A stretch of DNA of 64,000 nt from NCBI GenBank assembly GCA_963702235.1, contig CAVPBZ010000016.1, positions 124,001 through 188,000 on the forward strand. The letters are read 5' to 3'. The DNA comes from PALSA-505 sp963702235. GTDB taxonomy: Bacteria; Actinomycetota; Actinomycetes; Streptosporangiales; Streptosporangiaceae. A program made the translations under genes and the position numbers. The notes beneath the pieces were generated by a model. That model worked only from the letters and a program-made list of their open reading frames with translations. It did not search any database and was not told the origin of the DNA. Of this stretch, positions 25,492-33,459 are shown piece by piece (the first letter of the stretch is position 1; the number at the start of each line of letters is the position of its first letter).

Positions 25492-26661
25492 ATGTCTCAG
25501 ACTGCCGGACCGCTGGCGGGCGTGCATGTGCTTGACCTGGCCCGGGTGCTCGCCGGGCCGTACGCGGCCATGCTGCTCGGCGACCTGGGCGCTGAAGTGA
25601 TCAAGGTCGAGCGGCCGGGATCCGGCGACGACACCCGGCGGTGGGGGCCGCCGTTCATGCCGGCCGGTGACGGGACCGAGAGCACGTACTTCCTGTCGGT
25701 CAACCGGGGCAAGCGGAGCGTGGCCATCGACCTGAAGGATCCGGATGAGCGCGCGTTCGTCGAGGCGCTGGTCCGCTGGGCCGACGTGCTGATCGAGAAC
25801 TTCCGCCCCGGGGTCATGGACCGGCTCCGGCTGGGCGACGACGACCTGGCGGAACTGAACCCGCGCCTGGTCCGGCTGTCCATCAGCGGCTTCGGCGAGA
25901 GCGGCCCGGACAGCGACCGGGCAGGCTATGACCAGATCCTGCAGGCCGAGGGCGGCCTGATGAGCCTGACCGGGACCGCGGCCAGCGGCGGCGTCAAGGT
26001 CGGCGTTCCGATCGCGGACGTCAGCGCGGGCCTGTTCGGGGTGATCGGCGTGCTCGGCGCCCTGGTCGAGCGGGCGCGCAGCGGATCGGGCCAGCGGGTC
26101 TCGACCTCGCTGCTGGCGGCGCAGGCCGGCATCCACACGTTCCAGGCGACCAGGTACCTGATCGCCGGTCAGGTGCCCGGGCTGTCCGGCAACCATCACC
26201 CGACGGTCGCTCCCTACGGGGTGTTCAGCGCGGCCGATGCCCCGCTGGTGATCGCGGTGGGCAACGAAGACATCTGGCGGCGCTTCGCCCCGCTCGTCGG
26301 GCTGGATCCGGCGGACAGCAGGTTCGCCACGAACGCGCTGCGGCTGGAGGCTCTGGCCGAGCTGCACGAGATCCTGGCCGGGCGGCTCGGCTCCCGGACG
26401 GCGGCCGAATGGCTGGACCGGCTGCGCCGGGCCGGCGTGCCCGCGGGCGAGGTGAACACCCTGGACCGGGTCTACGAGAGCGAGCAGGCCCGGGCCGAGA
26501 ACCTGGTCTGGGAGGTCGACCACCCGCTGCTGGGCCGGATCCGGCTGCCAGGGAACCCGGTGCACTACAGCCGCACCCCGCTGTCCGCCGGGCCGCCGCC
26601 GCCCACCCTGGGCCAGCACACCAGCGAACTGCGCGAGGCCATGCTCCGCCGGGCAGGCTGA
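25492..26661 (+). CDS. CaiB/BaiF (family III) CoA-transferase
   Basis: 389 residues. Family III features: GVHVLDLARVLAGPYAAMLL, DLGAEVIKVERPGSGDDTR, LSVNRGKRSVAIDLKDPDE, DVLIENFRPGVMDRLRLGDD, and YDQILQAEGGLMSLTG with GVPIADVSAGLFGVIGVLGA (region holding the catalytic Asp in this family). These enzymes move CoA between carboxylic acids through anhydride intermediates. It lies 26 bp after the binding-protein gene and its TGA overlaps the next ATG, so imported acid is probably converted at once to its CoA ester. Confidence 0.9.
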   Translation: MSQTAGPLAGVHVLDLARVLAGPYAAMLLGDLGAEVIKVERPGSGDDTRRWGPPFMPAGDGTESTYFLSVNRGKRSVAIDLKDPDERAFVEALVRWADVLIENFRPGVMDRLRLGDDDLAELNPRLVRLSISGFGESGPDSDRAGYDQILQAEGGLMSLTGTAASGGVKVGVPIADVSAGLFGVIGVLGALVERARSGSGQRVSTSLLAAQAGIHTFQATRYLIAGQVPGLSGNHHPTVAPYGVFSAADAPLVIAVGNEDIWRRFAPLVGLDPADSRFATNALRLEALAELHEILAGRLGSRTAAEWLDRLRRAGVPAGEVNTLDRVYESEQARAENLVWEVDHPLLGRIRLPGNPVHYSRTPLSAGPPPPTLGQHTSELREAMLRRAG

Positions 26662-28099
26662 TGGCCGCCGCTGATCCTGCCCGCCAGGCTCACGCCAGTC
26701 CGCAGGCCCTGTTCCGCATGGTGGCGGACGCCGGCAGCCTGCGGTACTTCGGCGCGGAGATCGAGCCGGGCAACCCCAGCGACTGGCCCGGTTACGGCGG
26801 GCAGCTCCGCCAGGCCCGGGACGCGACGGGCGCCCGGCACGCGGTGACGACGGGCCTGGCCAGCATCGGCGGGGAGCCCTGCGTGCTGATCGGCTTCGAG
26901 TTCGGCTTCTTCGGCGGCTCGCTCGGGGTGGCCGAGGGCGCCAGGATCGTGCGGTCCTTCACCGTAGCCGCAGCGGAAGGTCTCCCGGTCGTCTCCGTCG
27001 CGGTCTCCGGCGGGTCGCGCATGCAGGAGGGCACCAGCGCGCTGGTCCAGATGCAGGCCGTCGCGGCGGCGATCGCCGCCGCGCGGCGGGCGGCCATCCC
27101 GCACATCGCGGTCGCGGGGGACCCGACGACGGGCGGCGCCTGGTCGTCGCTCATCGCGAGCGCCGACGTCATCGTCGGCGTGCCGGGCGCCCGGGTGAGC
27201 TTCTCCGGCTCGCGCACCCGCCCCGCGGGCGCGGACCCGCGGTCGCCGGATTACTTCGCCGAGGGCAAATGGGCCCGCGGGTTTGCCGATGCGCTGTCGC
27301 CGCCGGGCCGGCTCCGCGCGGACGTCGCCGCGATCGTCCGGCTGCTGTCGCCGCGGTCGCGCGGCGGCACCCCGCAGCGCGTGCCGGTGCCCGCCTGGCC
27401 GGCCGGGCCGGCAGCGACGGCGGTGATCCCGGCGGCGGTGATCCCGGCGGTGATCCCGGCGGCGGTGATCCCGGCGGTGACGCGTGGGCGCAGGTCAGCC
27501 GGGCGCGCGGGCCGCGCCGGGTCCGGGCGGACCGGTGGCTGGCAGGATACTTCGACCAGGCCTTCGAGATCCGCGGTGACCGCTGCGGCGGAGTGGACAC
27601 CGGGCTGCGGTGCGGCTTCGGCCGGCATGACGGCATGACGATCGGTTACATCGCGCAAACCGGCCGGCCGACGACCGCGGCGGGCTTCCGCACCGCGACG
27701 CGGCTGCTCGCGCTTGCGGCCCGCTTCGGGCGGGGCGTCCTCACGCTCATCGACACGCCCGGCGCGGCGGCCGCGCCCGGGGACGAGGCGGCCGGGGTCG
27801 GCCCGGCGATCGCCGAGCTGCTGATCGCCGTCGGAGCCAGCCCGGTCCCTGTCACCTCGGTCGTCATCGGCGAGGGCGTGTCCGGCGGAGCCCTCGCGCT
27901 CGCCTCGCCGGCCGACCTGTGGATGGCGCGAGACGGGTACCTGGCCGTGACCGTCCCCGAGCTCGCCGCCTCGATACTCAAGCGGCCCGCCGGTGACGTC
28001 CCGCAAGTGGCGGCGCTGCTGCGGCTCACCCCGGCCGAGCTGCTGAGCCGCGGCATCATCCGCGGGATCGTGCCGCCTCCCGCCGTCACCGCCAGATAA
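26661..28099 (+). CDS. Fused biotin-type carboxyltransferase (AccD/MdcD-like + AccA/MdcE-like), frameshifted in linker
   Basis: The first about 225 codons are a crotonase-fold beta-type carboxyltransferase: ATGARHAVTTGLASIGGEPC, GFEFGFFGGSLGVAEGARIV, SGGSRMQEGTSALVQMQAVA, GDPTTGGAWSSLIASADVIV. The second half, in another frame, is the alpha-type domain: GYFDQAFEIRGDRCGGVDTG, LTLIDTPGAAAAPGDEAAGV, VTSVVIGEGVSGGALALASP. The frame changes between about 27360 and 27490, around a 12/15 bp GGTGATCCCGGC repeat; no start codon for a separate alpha gene is convincing. Biotin carboxylase and carrier genes are absent nearby. Either an acyl-CoA carboxylase part or a malonate-decarboxylase-like enzyme is possible. 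Zinc-finger cysteines of bacterial AccD are missing. Confidence 0.75.
27419..27480 (+). repeat. 12/15 bp tandem repeat in carboxyltransferase linker
   Basis: Alternating units GGCGGTGATCCCGGC and GGTGATCCCGGC, five copies in all. Every unit is a multiple of three, so copy number alone does not explain the neighbouring frame change. Confidence 0.85.
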
Positions 28100-28108
28100 G
28101 TCGTCCGG

Positions 28109-29278
28109 TCAGGCCGCCGGGCCGAGATAGGCCAGCGCGGCGCTGACGCCGCCGCGTTCGATGGGCACCCCCGCCTGGGCGAGCCCCATCTCGACGCCGC
28201 AGAGCGCGCCGGCCAGCGTGAGGTCGCCGAGATCGCCGAGGTGGCCGATGCGGAAGACCCGTCCGGCCAGGCGGCCGAGCCCGGCGCCGAGCGACATGTT
28301 GTAGCGGTCAAGGATCAGCCGCCGCACGAAGTCCGCGTCGTGCCCGTTCGGGATCATCACGGCGGTCAGCGTGCTGGAGTAGTGCTCCGGGACCTGGCAC
28401 AGGATCTCCAGGCCCCATCCCCGGACGGCCCGGCGGGTGGCCTCGGCGTGCCGGGCGTGCCGCGCGAAAACCGCGGGCGGTCCCTCCTCGCCGAACATGA
28501 CGAGCGCCTCGCGCATACCGAAGAGCAGGTTGGTCGGCGGGGTGTAAGGGAACATGCCGGTCTCGGCGGCGGCGAGCACCGGCTCCCATTCCCAGTAGCT
28601 GCGCGGGAGACGGGCCCGCCGGGACGCGCCGATTGCCTTCTCGCTGACCGCGTTGAGCCCGAGGCCCGGGGGCAGCATCATGCCTTTCTGCGAGCACCAG
28701 ACAGTGACGTCGACGCCCCATTCGTCGTGCCGGTAATCGACCGAGCCGAGCGAGGAAATCGTGTCGACGATCAGCAGCGCGGGATGGCCGGCGCTGTCCA
28801 TTGCCGCCCGGATCAGCGGGATCGGGCTGGCGGCTCCGGTAGAGGTCTCGTTCTGGACGATCGTGACGGCCTTAATCCGGTGCTCCGGGTCCGCGGACAG
28901 CTTTTCGTGCACCTGCCCGGGGTCGGCGCCGCGGCGCCAGTCGCCGGGCACGAGATCAACCGCCAGGCCCAGCTTCCCGGCCATCGCCGCCCACAGGGTG
29001 GCGAAGTGACCGGTGTCGAAGGCGAGGACGCGGTCACCAGGTGACAGCGTGTTGACGAGGGCGGCCTCCCACGCGCCGGTGCCCGACGAGGGATACAGGG
29101 CGACCGGCCGTGCGGTGCCGCACAGCCGCCCGGCGCCCGCGAGCACCTCGCGGGCCAGCGCGGCGAATTCCGGCCCGCGGTGGTCGATCGTGGGCGCGGC
29201 GATCGCGCGCAGTACCCGGTCGGGCACATTTGTCGGCCCCGGGATCTGAAGGAAATGCCGGCCGCTTTGATAAGCCAT
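28109..29278 (-). CDS. Class V aminotransferase, alanine/serine-glyoxylate type
   Basis: 389-residue PLP enzyme of the AGAT/SGAT group. Seen: FLQIPGPTNVPDRVLRAIAA, IDHRGPEF, the PLP-phosphate contact SSGTGAWEAAL, cofactor Asp in LLIVDTISSLGSVDYRHDEW (D172), Schiff-base lysine CSQKGMM (K198), and FRIGHLGDLGDLTLAG at the C-terminus. Members transfer an amino group from Ser, Ala or 2-aminoethylphosphonate to glyoxylate or pyruvate. It faces the carboxyltransferase gene tail-to-tail (9 bp) and is divergent from the 2-hydroxyacid dehydrogenase by 35 bp, so a dehydrogenase making glyoxylate and an aminotransferase using it would be a natural pair. Confidence 0.85.
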   Translation of the reverse strand: MAYQSGRHFLQIPGPTNVPDRVLRAIAAPTIDHRGPEFAALAREVLAGAGRLCGTARPVALYPSSGTGAWEAALVNTLSPGDRVLAFDTGHFATLWAAMAGKLGLAVDLVPGDWRRGADPGQVHEKLSADPEHRIKAVTIVQNETSTGAASPIPLIRAAMDSAGHPALLIVDTISSLGSVDYRHDEWGVDVTVWCSQKGMMLPPGLGLNAVSEKAIGASRRARLPRSYWEWEPVLAAAETGMFPYTPPTNLLFGMREALVMFGEEGPPAVFARHARHAEATRRAVRGWGLEILCQVPEHYSSTLTAVMIPNGHDADFVRRLILDRYNMSLGAGLGRLAGRVFRIGHLGDLGDLTLAGALCGVEMGLAQAGVPIERGGVSAALAYLGPAA

Positions 29279-29313
29279 CTGCCCGTCCTTTCGCCGCCAC
29301 CTACTATGGTGAC

Positions 29314-32268
29314 GTGAATCCGGCCGCGGCGAAGACCTCTTCTGCTGATGCGGCGGATATCGCGCACGCGCTGCGCGGCGCGGTCAGCGGCGATGTCCGT
29401 TTCGACTCCTACAGCAGGCACCTGTATTCACGCGACGCGAGCATGTACGCGATCGAGCCCATCGGAGTGGTCTTTCCCCGCGACGCCGACGACGTCGCGG
29501 CCGTGGTGGCCACCGCCGGGCAGTTCGGCGTTCCCGTGCTGCCGCGGGGCGCGGGCACCAGCCTGGCCGGCCAGACGGTGGGGCACGCGATCGTGATGGA
29601 CCTGTCGCGGCATATGAGCAGGATCCTCGAGATCGACCCCGAGCGGCGCACGGCCCGGGTGCAGCCCGGCGTGGTCCAGGAACAGCTGAACCTGGCCGCG
29701 GCCCCGCACCGGCTCATGTTCGGCCCGGACACCTCCACCAGCAACCGGGCGACGCTCGGCGGGATGATCGGCAACAACTCGGCCGGCAGCCAGTCGGTCC
29801 GGTACGGCATGACGATCGACCACGTGCTCGCGCTCGACGTGGTGCTGGCCGACGCGAGCCGGTCGGTGTTCGGCCCGCTCACCGAGGCCGAGGTGCGGGA
29901 CCGAGCTGCCTTGCCCACCCTGGACGGGACGATCTGCCGAGAACTGCCCCGGCTCGCCGAACGGCACGCCGACGCCATCGCCACCGGCTTTCCCGGGTTC
30001 TGGCGGCAGTCGGGGGGGTACCGGCTGGACCGGCTGGCCGGATCGGCCGGGCTTGACCTGGCGAAGTTCGTCACCGGCTCGGAGGGCACGCTGGTCAGCG
30101 TCACCGAGGCGACGGTCCGGCTCGTGCCCGCGCCGCGCCACCGGGTCATCGCCGTGGGCCACTTCACGTCCGTGCCGGCGGCGATCGATGCCACCGAGGA
30201 CGCACTGGCCTGCGCCCCCGACGCCGTCGAACTCCTCGACCGCAGCATCCTTGAGCTGTCCCGCCAGAAGATCGAGTACCGGGCGCTCGGCTCGATCCTG
30301 ACCGGCGACCCCGATGCGCTGCTGTTCGTGACGTTCTCCAGTGACACGCAGGACGAGGCGGTGGCCGGGCTGGACCGCCTGGACCGGCTCTGGCAAGCCC
30401 ATCGCCACGGCTTCCACACGCTGCGGGCGGTCCGGCCGCAGGAGCAGGCGGCGCTGCTCAAAGTCCGCTCGGCGGGCCTGGGCCTGCTGATGGCGGCTAG
30501 CTCCGGTACCCGCAGGCCGCTGGCGTTCGTCGAGGACACCGCCGTCGAGCCGGCCAGGCTGGCCGCCTATACCCGCCGGTTCCGCGAGATCCTGGATGCG
30601 CACGGCCTGACGGCAGGCTTCTACGGTCACTGCTCGGTCGGCTGCCTGCACATCCGCCCGTTCGTGGATCTCACCGCGCCCGGGCAGCCGGAGCTGATGC
30701 GCGCGGTCGCCGAACAGGTGCGCGAGCTCGTGATCGAGTTCGGCGGGGTCAACTCGAGCGAGCACGGCGACGGGCTGGCCCGCAGCGAGTTCAACCGCCG
30801 CATGTTCGGCGACGAGCTCTATGCGGCCATGCAGGAGACCAAGCGGCTCTTCGATCCCGGCAACGTGATGAACCCGGGGAAGATCGTCGACGCGCCGGCC
30901 ATGACCGATCACTTGCGCGACGTCGCGCTGCCGCCTGCGCCGCCGCTGGCCACCCGGCTGCTCTTCGACGCCCCGGGCGGGATGCGGGGCGCCGCTGACC
31001 GCTGCATGAACATCGGGGTGTGCCGCAAGAGCGCGACGGGGGTGATGTGCCCGTCGTACATGGCCACCCGCGAGGAGGAGCACTCCACCAGGGGCCGGGC
31101 GAACGCCCTGGTGAAGGCGCTGTCCATGCCCGATCCGCGGGCCGCGCTCGGGGACGAGCGGCTGCACGGCATCCTTGACCTGTGCCTGGAGTGCAAGGCA
31201 TGCAAGAGCGAGTGCCCGCTCGGGGTGGACATGGCCGCGCTGAAATCGGAGGCGCTCGCGGCCTACCACGACCGGCACGGCATCCCGCTGCGCTCGCGCG
31301 TGTTCGGGTCGATCCGCACCCTGAACCGGATGGGCTCGGCCGCCTTCCCGCTGTCTAATCTCGTCGCCGGGTGGCGGCCCGCCCGGCTGCTGGCCGAGCG
31401 CTGGCTCGGCGTGGCCGCGGCCCGGCCGCTCCCGCAGTTCCAGCGGCACGACCTGCGCGGCTGGTTCCGGCGGCGGCCGGGGGCGGCGGGGCCGGCGGGG
31501 GCGGCGGGGCCGGCGCAGCCCGCGTCCCAGGGCGAGCTGATCTTCCTGGCCGACTCGTTCACCACCTTCACCGAGCCGTCCGCGGGACGGGCCGCCATTG
31601 AGCTCCTCGAACTCGCCGGGTGGCAGGTCCGGTTCGAGGACACCGGATGCTGCGGGCGGGCCAGCCTGTCCAAGGGACTGGTCGACCAGGCCCGGCAGAT
31701 GGCGACGGGCATGACCGGGCGGCTGGCTGAGGCCGCCGCCCGCGGCGTGCCGATCGTCGGCGTGGAACCGTCCTGCCTGCTGACGCTGCGGGACGAGTAC
31801 CTGGCCCTGCTCTCCGGCGACCCGCGTGCGCAAGCCGTGGCGGCGGCGACCCGGCTGCCCGAGGAATTGCTCCTCGAGGCCATCGCAGACAGCCGGCTTG
31901 ACCTGGCGCAGGACAGCGCGGTCAGCGGCCGCCGGGTCCTGTTCCACGGTCACTGCCACCAGAAGGCGCTCGCCGGGACCGCCGCGACGACGGCCCTGCT
32001 GCGCGCCATCCCTGGCGCCGAGGTCATCGAGCTTGACGCCGGATGCTGCGGCATGGCCGGCTCGTTCGGCTTCGAGGCGGAGCACTACGAGCTGTCCATG
32101 AGCATCGGCGGGCTCCGGCTCTTCCCTGCCGTCCGGGCCGAGCCCGAGGACACGATCATCGCGGCCACGGGTGTGTCCTGCCGGCAGCAGATAGCGCACG
32201 GGACCGGGCGGAGCGCCAGGCATCCGCTGGAGATCGTCCGGGAGGCAGTGACGGCCGTCCGGCAGTGA
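29314..32268 (+). CDS. FAD-linked oxidase/Fe-S fusion, D-2-hydroxyacid (glycolate/lactate) dehydrogenase type
   Basis: 984 residues from GTG 29314. Order: FAD-binding PCMH domain (VVFPRDADDVAAVVATAGQF, LPRGAGTSLAGQTVGHAIV, SNRATLGGMIGNNSAGSQSV), FAD-oxidase C domain (GFYGHCSVGCLHIRPFVDL, GGVNSSEHGDGLARSEFNRR), a ferredoxin-like segment with CMNIGVCRKSATGVMC near 563 and CLECKACKSECPLG near 623 that should bind Fe-S clusters, and two CCG domains (TGCCGRASLSKG near 778, DAGCCGMAGSFGFE near 909). The architecture is that of YdiJ-like membrane-associated dehydrogenases, GlcD plus GlcF in one chain. It oxidises a 2-hydroxy acid and passes electrons to the respiratory chain. A 17 bp repeat crosses the stop codon. 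Confidence 0.9.
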   Translation: MNPAAAKTSSADAADIAHALRGAVSGDVRFDSYSRHLYSRDASMYAIEPIGVVFPRDADDVAAVVATAGQFGVPVLPRGAGTSLAGQTVGHAIVMDLSRHMSRILEIDPERRTARVQPGVVQEQLNLAAAPHRLMFGPDTSTSNRATLGGMIGNNSAGSQSVRYGMTIDHVLALDVVLADASRSVFGPLTEAEVRDRAALPTLDGTICRELPRLAERHADAIATGFPGFWRQSGGYRLDRLAGSAGLDLAKFVTGSEGTLVSVTEATVRLVPAPRHRVIAVGHFTSVPAAIDATEDALACAPDAVELLDRSILELSRQKIEYRALGSILTGDPDALLFVTFSSDTQDEAVAGLDRLDRLWQAHRHGFHTLRAVRPQEQAALLKVRSAGLGLLMAASSGTRRPLAFVEDTAVEPARLAAYTRRFREILDAHGLTAGFYGHCSVGCLHIRPFVDLTAPGQPELMRAVAEQVRELVIEFGGVNSSEHGDGLARSEFNRRMFGDELYAAMQETKRLFDPGNVMNPGKIVDAPAMTDHLRDVALPPAPPLATRLLFDAPGGMRGAADRCMNIGVCRKSATGVMCPSYMATREEEHSTRGRANALVKALSMPDPRAALGDERLHGILDLCLECKACKSECPLGVDMAALKSEALAAYHDRHGIPLRSRVFGSIRTLNRMGSAAFPLSNLVAGWRPARLLAERWLGVAAARPLPQFQRHDLRGWFRRRPGAAGPAGAAGPAQPASQGELIFLADSFTTFTEPSAGRAAIELLELAGWQVRFEDTGCCGRASLSKGLVDQARQMATGMTGRLAEAAARGVPIVGVEPSCLLTLRDEYLALLSGDPRAQAVAAATRLPEELLLEAIADSRLDLAQDSAVSGRRVLFHGHCHQKALAGTAATTALLRAIPGAEVIELDAGCCGMAGSFGFEAEHYELSMSIGGLRLFPAVRAEPEDTIIAATGVSCRQQIAHGTGRSARHPLEIVREAVTAVRQ

Positions 32269-32322
32269 CGGCCGTCCGGCAGTGGCGGCCGTCCGGCAGT
32301 GACGTCCGGCAGTGACGTCCGG
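32246..32322 (+). repeat. 17/13 bp tandem repeat across the stop codon
   Basis: Three 17 bp units CAGTGACGGCCGTCCGG (32246, 32263, 32280; the third has TGG for TGA) then two 13 bp units CAGTGACGTCCGG (32297, 32310). The second unit supplies the TGA stop of the dehydrogenase at 32266-32268. Each unit can form an ACGGCCGT palindrome. Confidence 0.9.
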
Positions 32323-32464
32323 CCGGAGCCAGCCTGCTCTGTCGCCGTATGCACCGCCCTGTCGATCCCGTAACGCTGACCAGGGCGGCATGAGGCCGTC
32401 GGCATGTCGGTCGGAACTTCCGGTCAGGTTCGGCTGCTTGACGGGGTGGGGTGCATGGACGGGC

Positions 32465-33040
32465 TCAGGCATGCAGGGCGGGCCGGTAGATGAGCTCTTG
32501 GGTGTGGCCGTCGAGTGTCCGGCTCTCGATCAGCTCGAGGTCGAAGTCGGCCGCATCCTGGAAGATCGGGTCCAGTCCGGTCTGGCCGGTGATCACGGGG
32601 AAGAGCGTCACCTGGACGCGGTTGACCAGGCCGGCGGCCATCAGCGCCCGGTTCAATGACAGGCTGCCGTGCGAGCGCAGCGGCACCTCGGACTCCTTTT
32701 TGAGCCGGCCGACGACGTCAACGGCGTCACCGCGCACGACGGTCGCGTCCGGCCAGTCGAGGGGTCCTTCCAGCGTGGCCGACACCACCGTCGCCGGCAT
32801 GCTCATCATCCGGGTGGCCCATGGGTCAACCGGGTCGGACTCCTCGGAGCTCGACATGGCCGCAACGAATTGCAGAAAGGTTTTGGGACCGAAGACCATC
32901 CGCTGCTCCGCGTCGTACAAGGCGAGGCGGCGGTCGAGCAGCTCGGGGCCTTGCTTGCCCCAGTAGCCGCCCCAGTTGCCGCCGGCGGCGCCGTAGCCGT
33001 CGAGGCTGGTAAAGACGTCGAAAGTGTAGGTAGCGGTCAT
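32465..33040 (-). CDS. Dihydrofolate reductase/RibD C-domain family protein
   Basis: 191 residues: TYTFDVFTSLDGYGAAGGNW, RMVFGPKTFLQFVAAM, SATLEGPLDWPDATVVRGDA, VPLRSHGSLSLNRALMAAGL and VNRVQVTLFPVITGQTGLDP. These are the NADPH-binding strands of the YyaP/YwjB-like group related to RibD and DHFR. No riboflavin or folate genes are near, so the substrate is unknown. Stands alone between convergent or divergent neighbours. Confidence 0.85.
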   Translation of the reverse strand: MTATYTFDVFTSLDGYGAAGGNWGGYWGKQGPELLDRRLALYDAEQRMVFGPKTFLQFVAAMSSSEESDPVDPWATRMMSMPATVVSATLEGPLDWPDATVVRGDAVDVVGRLKKESEVPLRSHGSLSLNRALMAAGLVNRVQVTLFPVITGQTGLDPIFQDAADFDLELIESRTLDGHTQELIYRPALHA

Positions 33041-33459
33041 GATGTTCTCCTCGGGTACGGTTGACCGGGTGTGTGGATACAGACTGGAAACCTCGGCGAA
33101 CTCATCGCCACCGGACTCCTGGAGTCCGGCCGACCCGGCTGATCAATACTTCGACCGGCCACTCGGAGGCGACCGGAGTGGCAGCTGAGCATAAGGGCAA
33201 GCTTCGCTGCTACCGAGCGGCGGTGCCAGAAGCCGATGTCATCACTCGGCGCTGGCGTTCGCGGGTGGCCGGCCGATGACAAATGTCACCGGCTGCCGTG
33301 AACATGTGCATCTGCCTGGAAACTGTCGAAGCTCCCGGTTGACACTCACCCTGGTGCTACCGCGCTGACCTGTAGCCGAGTGTCCTGTGCCCGAATCGGC
33401 TCCGATCTCGCAGCGTCATATGGGACGATACCGCGACATCCAGGGCATGAGGGGACGCG
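33041..33459. other. Gene-free stretch (419 bp)
   Basis: No convincing coding sequence. A short reading frame at 33070-33141 (ending in TGLLESGRPG) resembles the tail of some other gene but is not identifiable. TTGACA at 33339-33344 could be a -35 for the phosphoesterase gene, but no good -10 follows at 17 bp. Confidence 0.5.

Noticed and set aside
27269..28099. Alpha carboxyltransferase as a separate gene from ATG 27269
   Set aside because: That ATG lies deep within the beta domain and has no ribosome site; frameshifted fusion is simpler.
32246..32322. Rho-independent terminator after the dehydrogenase
   Set aside because: Palindromic repeats can pair, but no T-run follows.
29428..32472. 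Long antisense open frame opposite the FAD/Fe-S dehydrogenase
   Set aside because: Rich in Arg/Gly/Gln/His with no domain; a high-GC shadow of the well-supported plus-strand gene.
33037..33282. Small genes between the DHFR-like and phosphoesterase genes
   Set aside because: Overlapping frames on both strands with no start signals or recognisable sequence.
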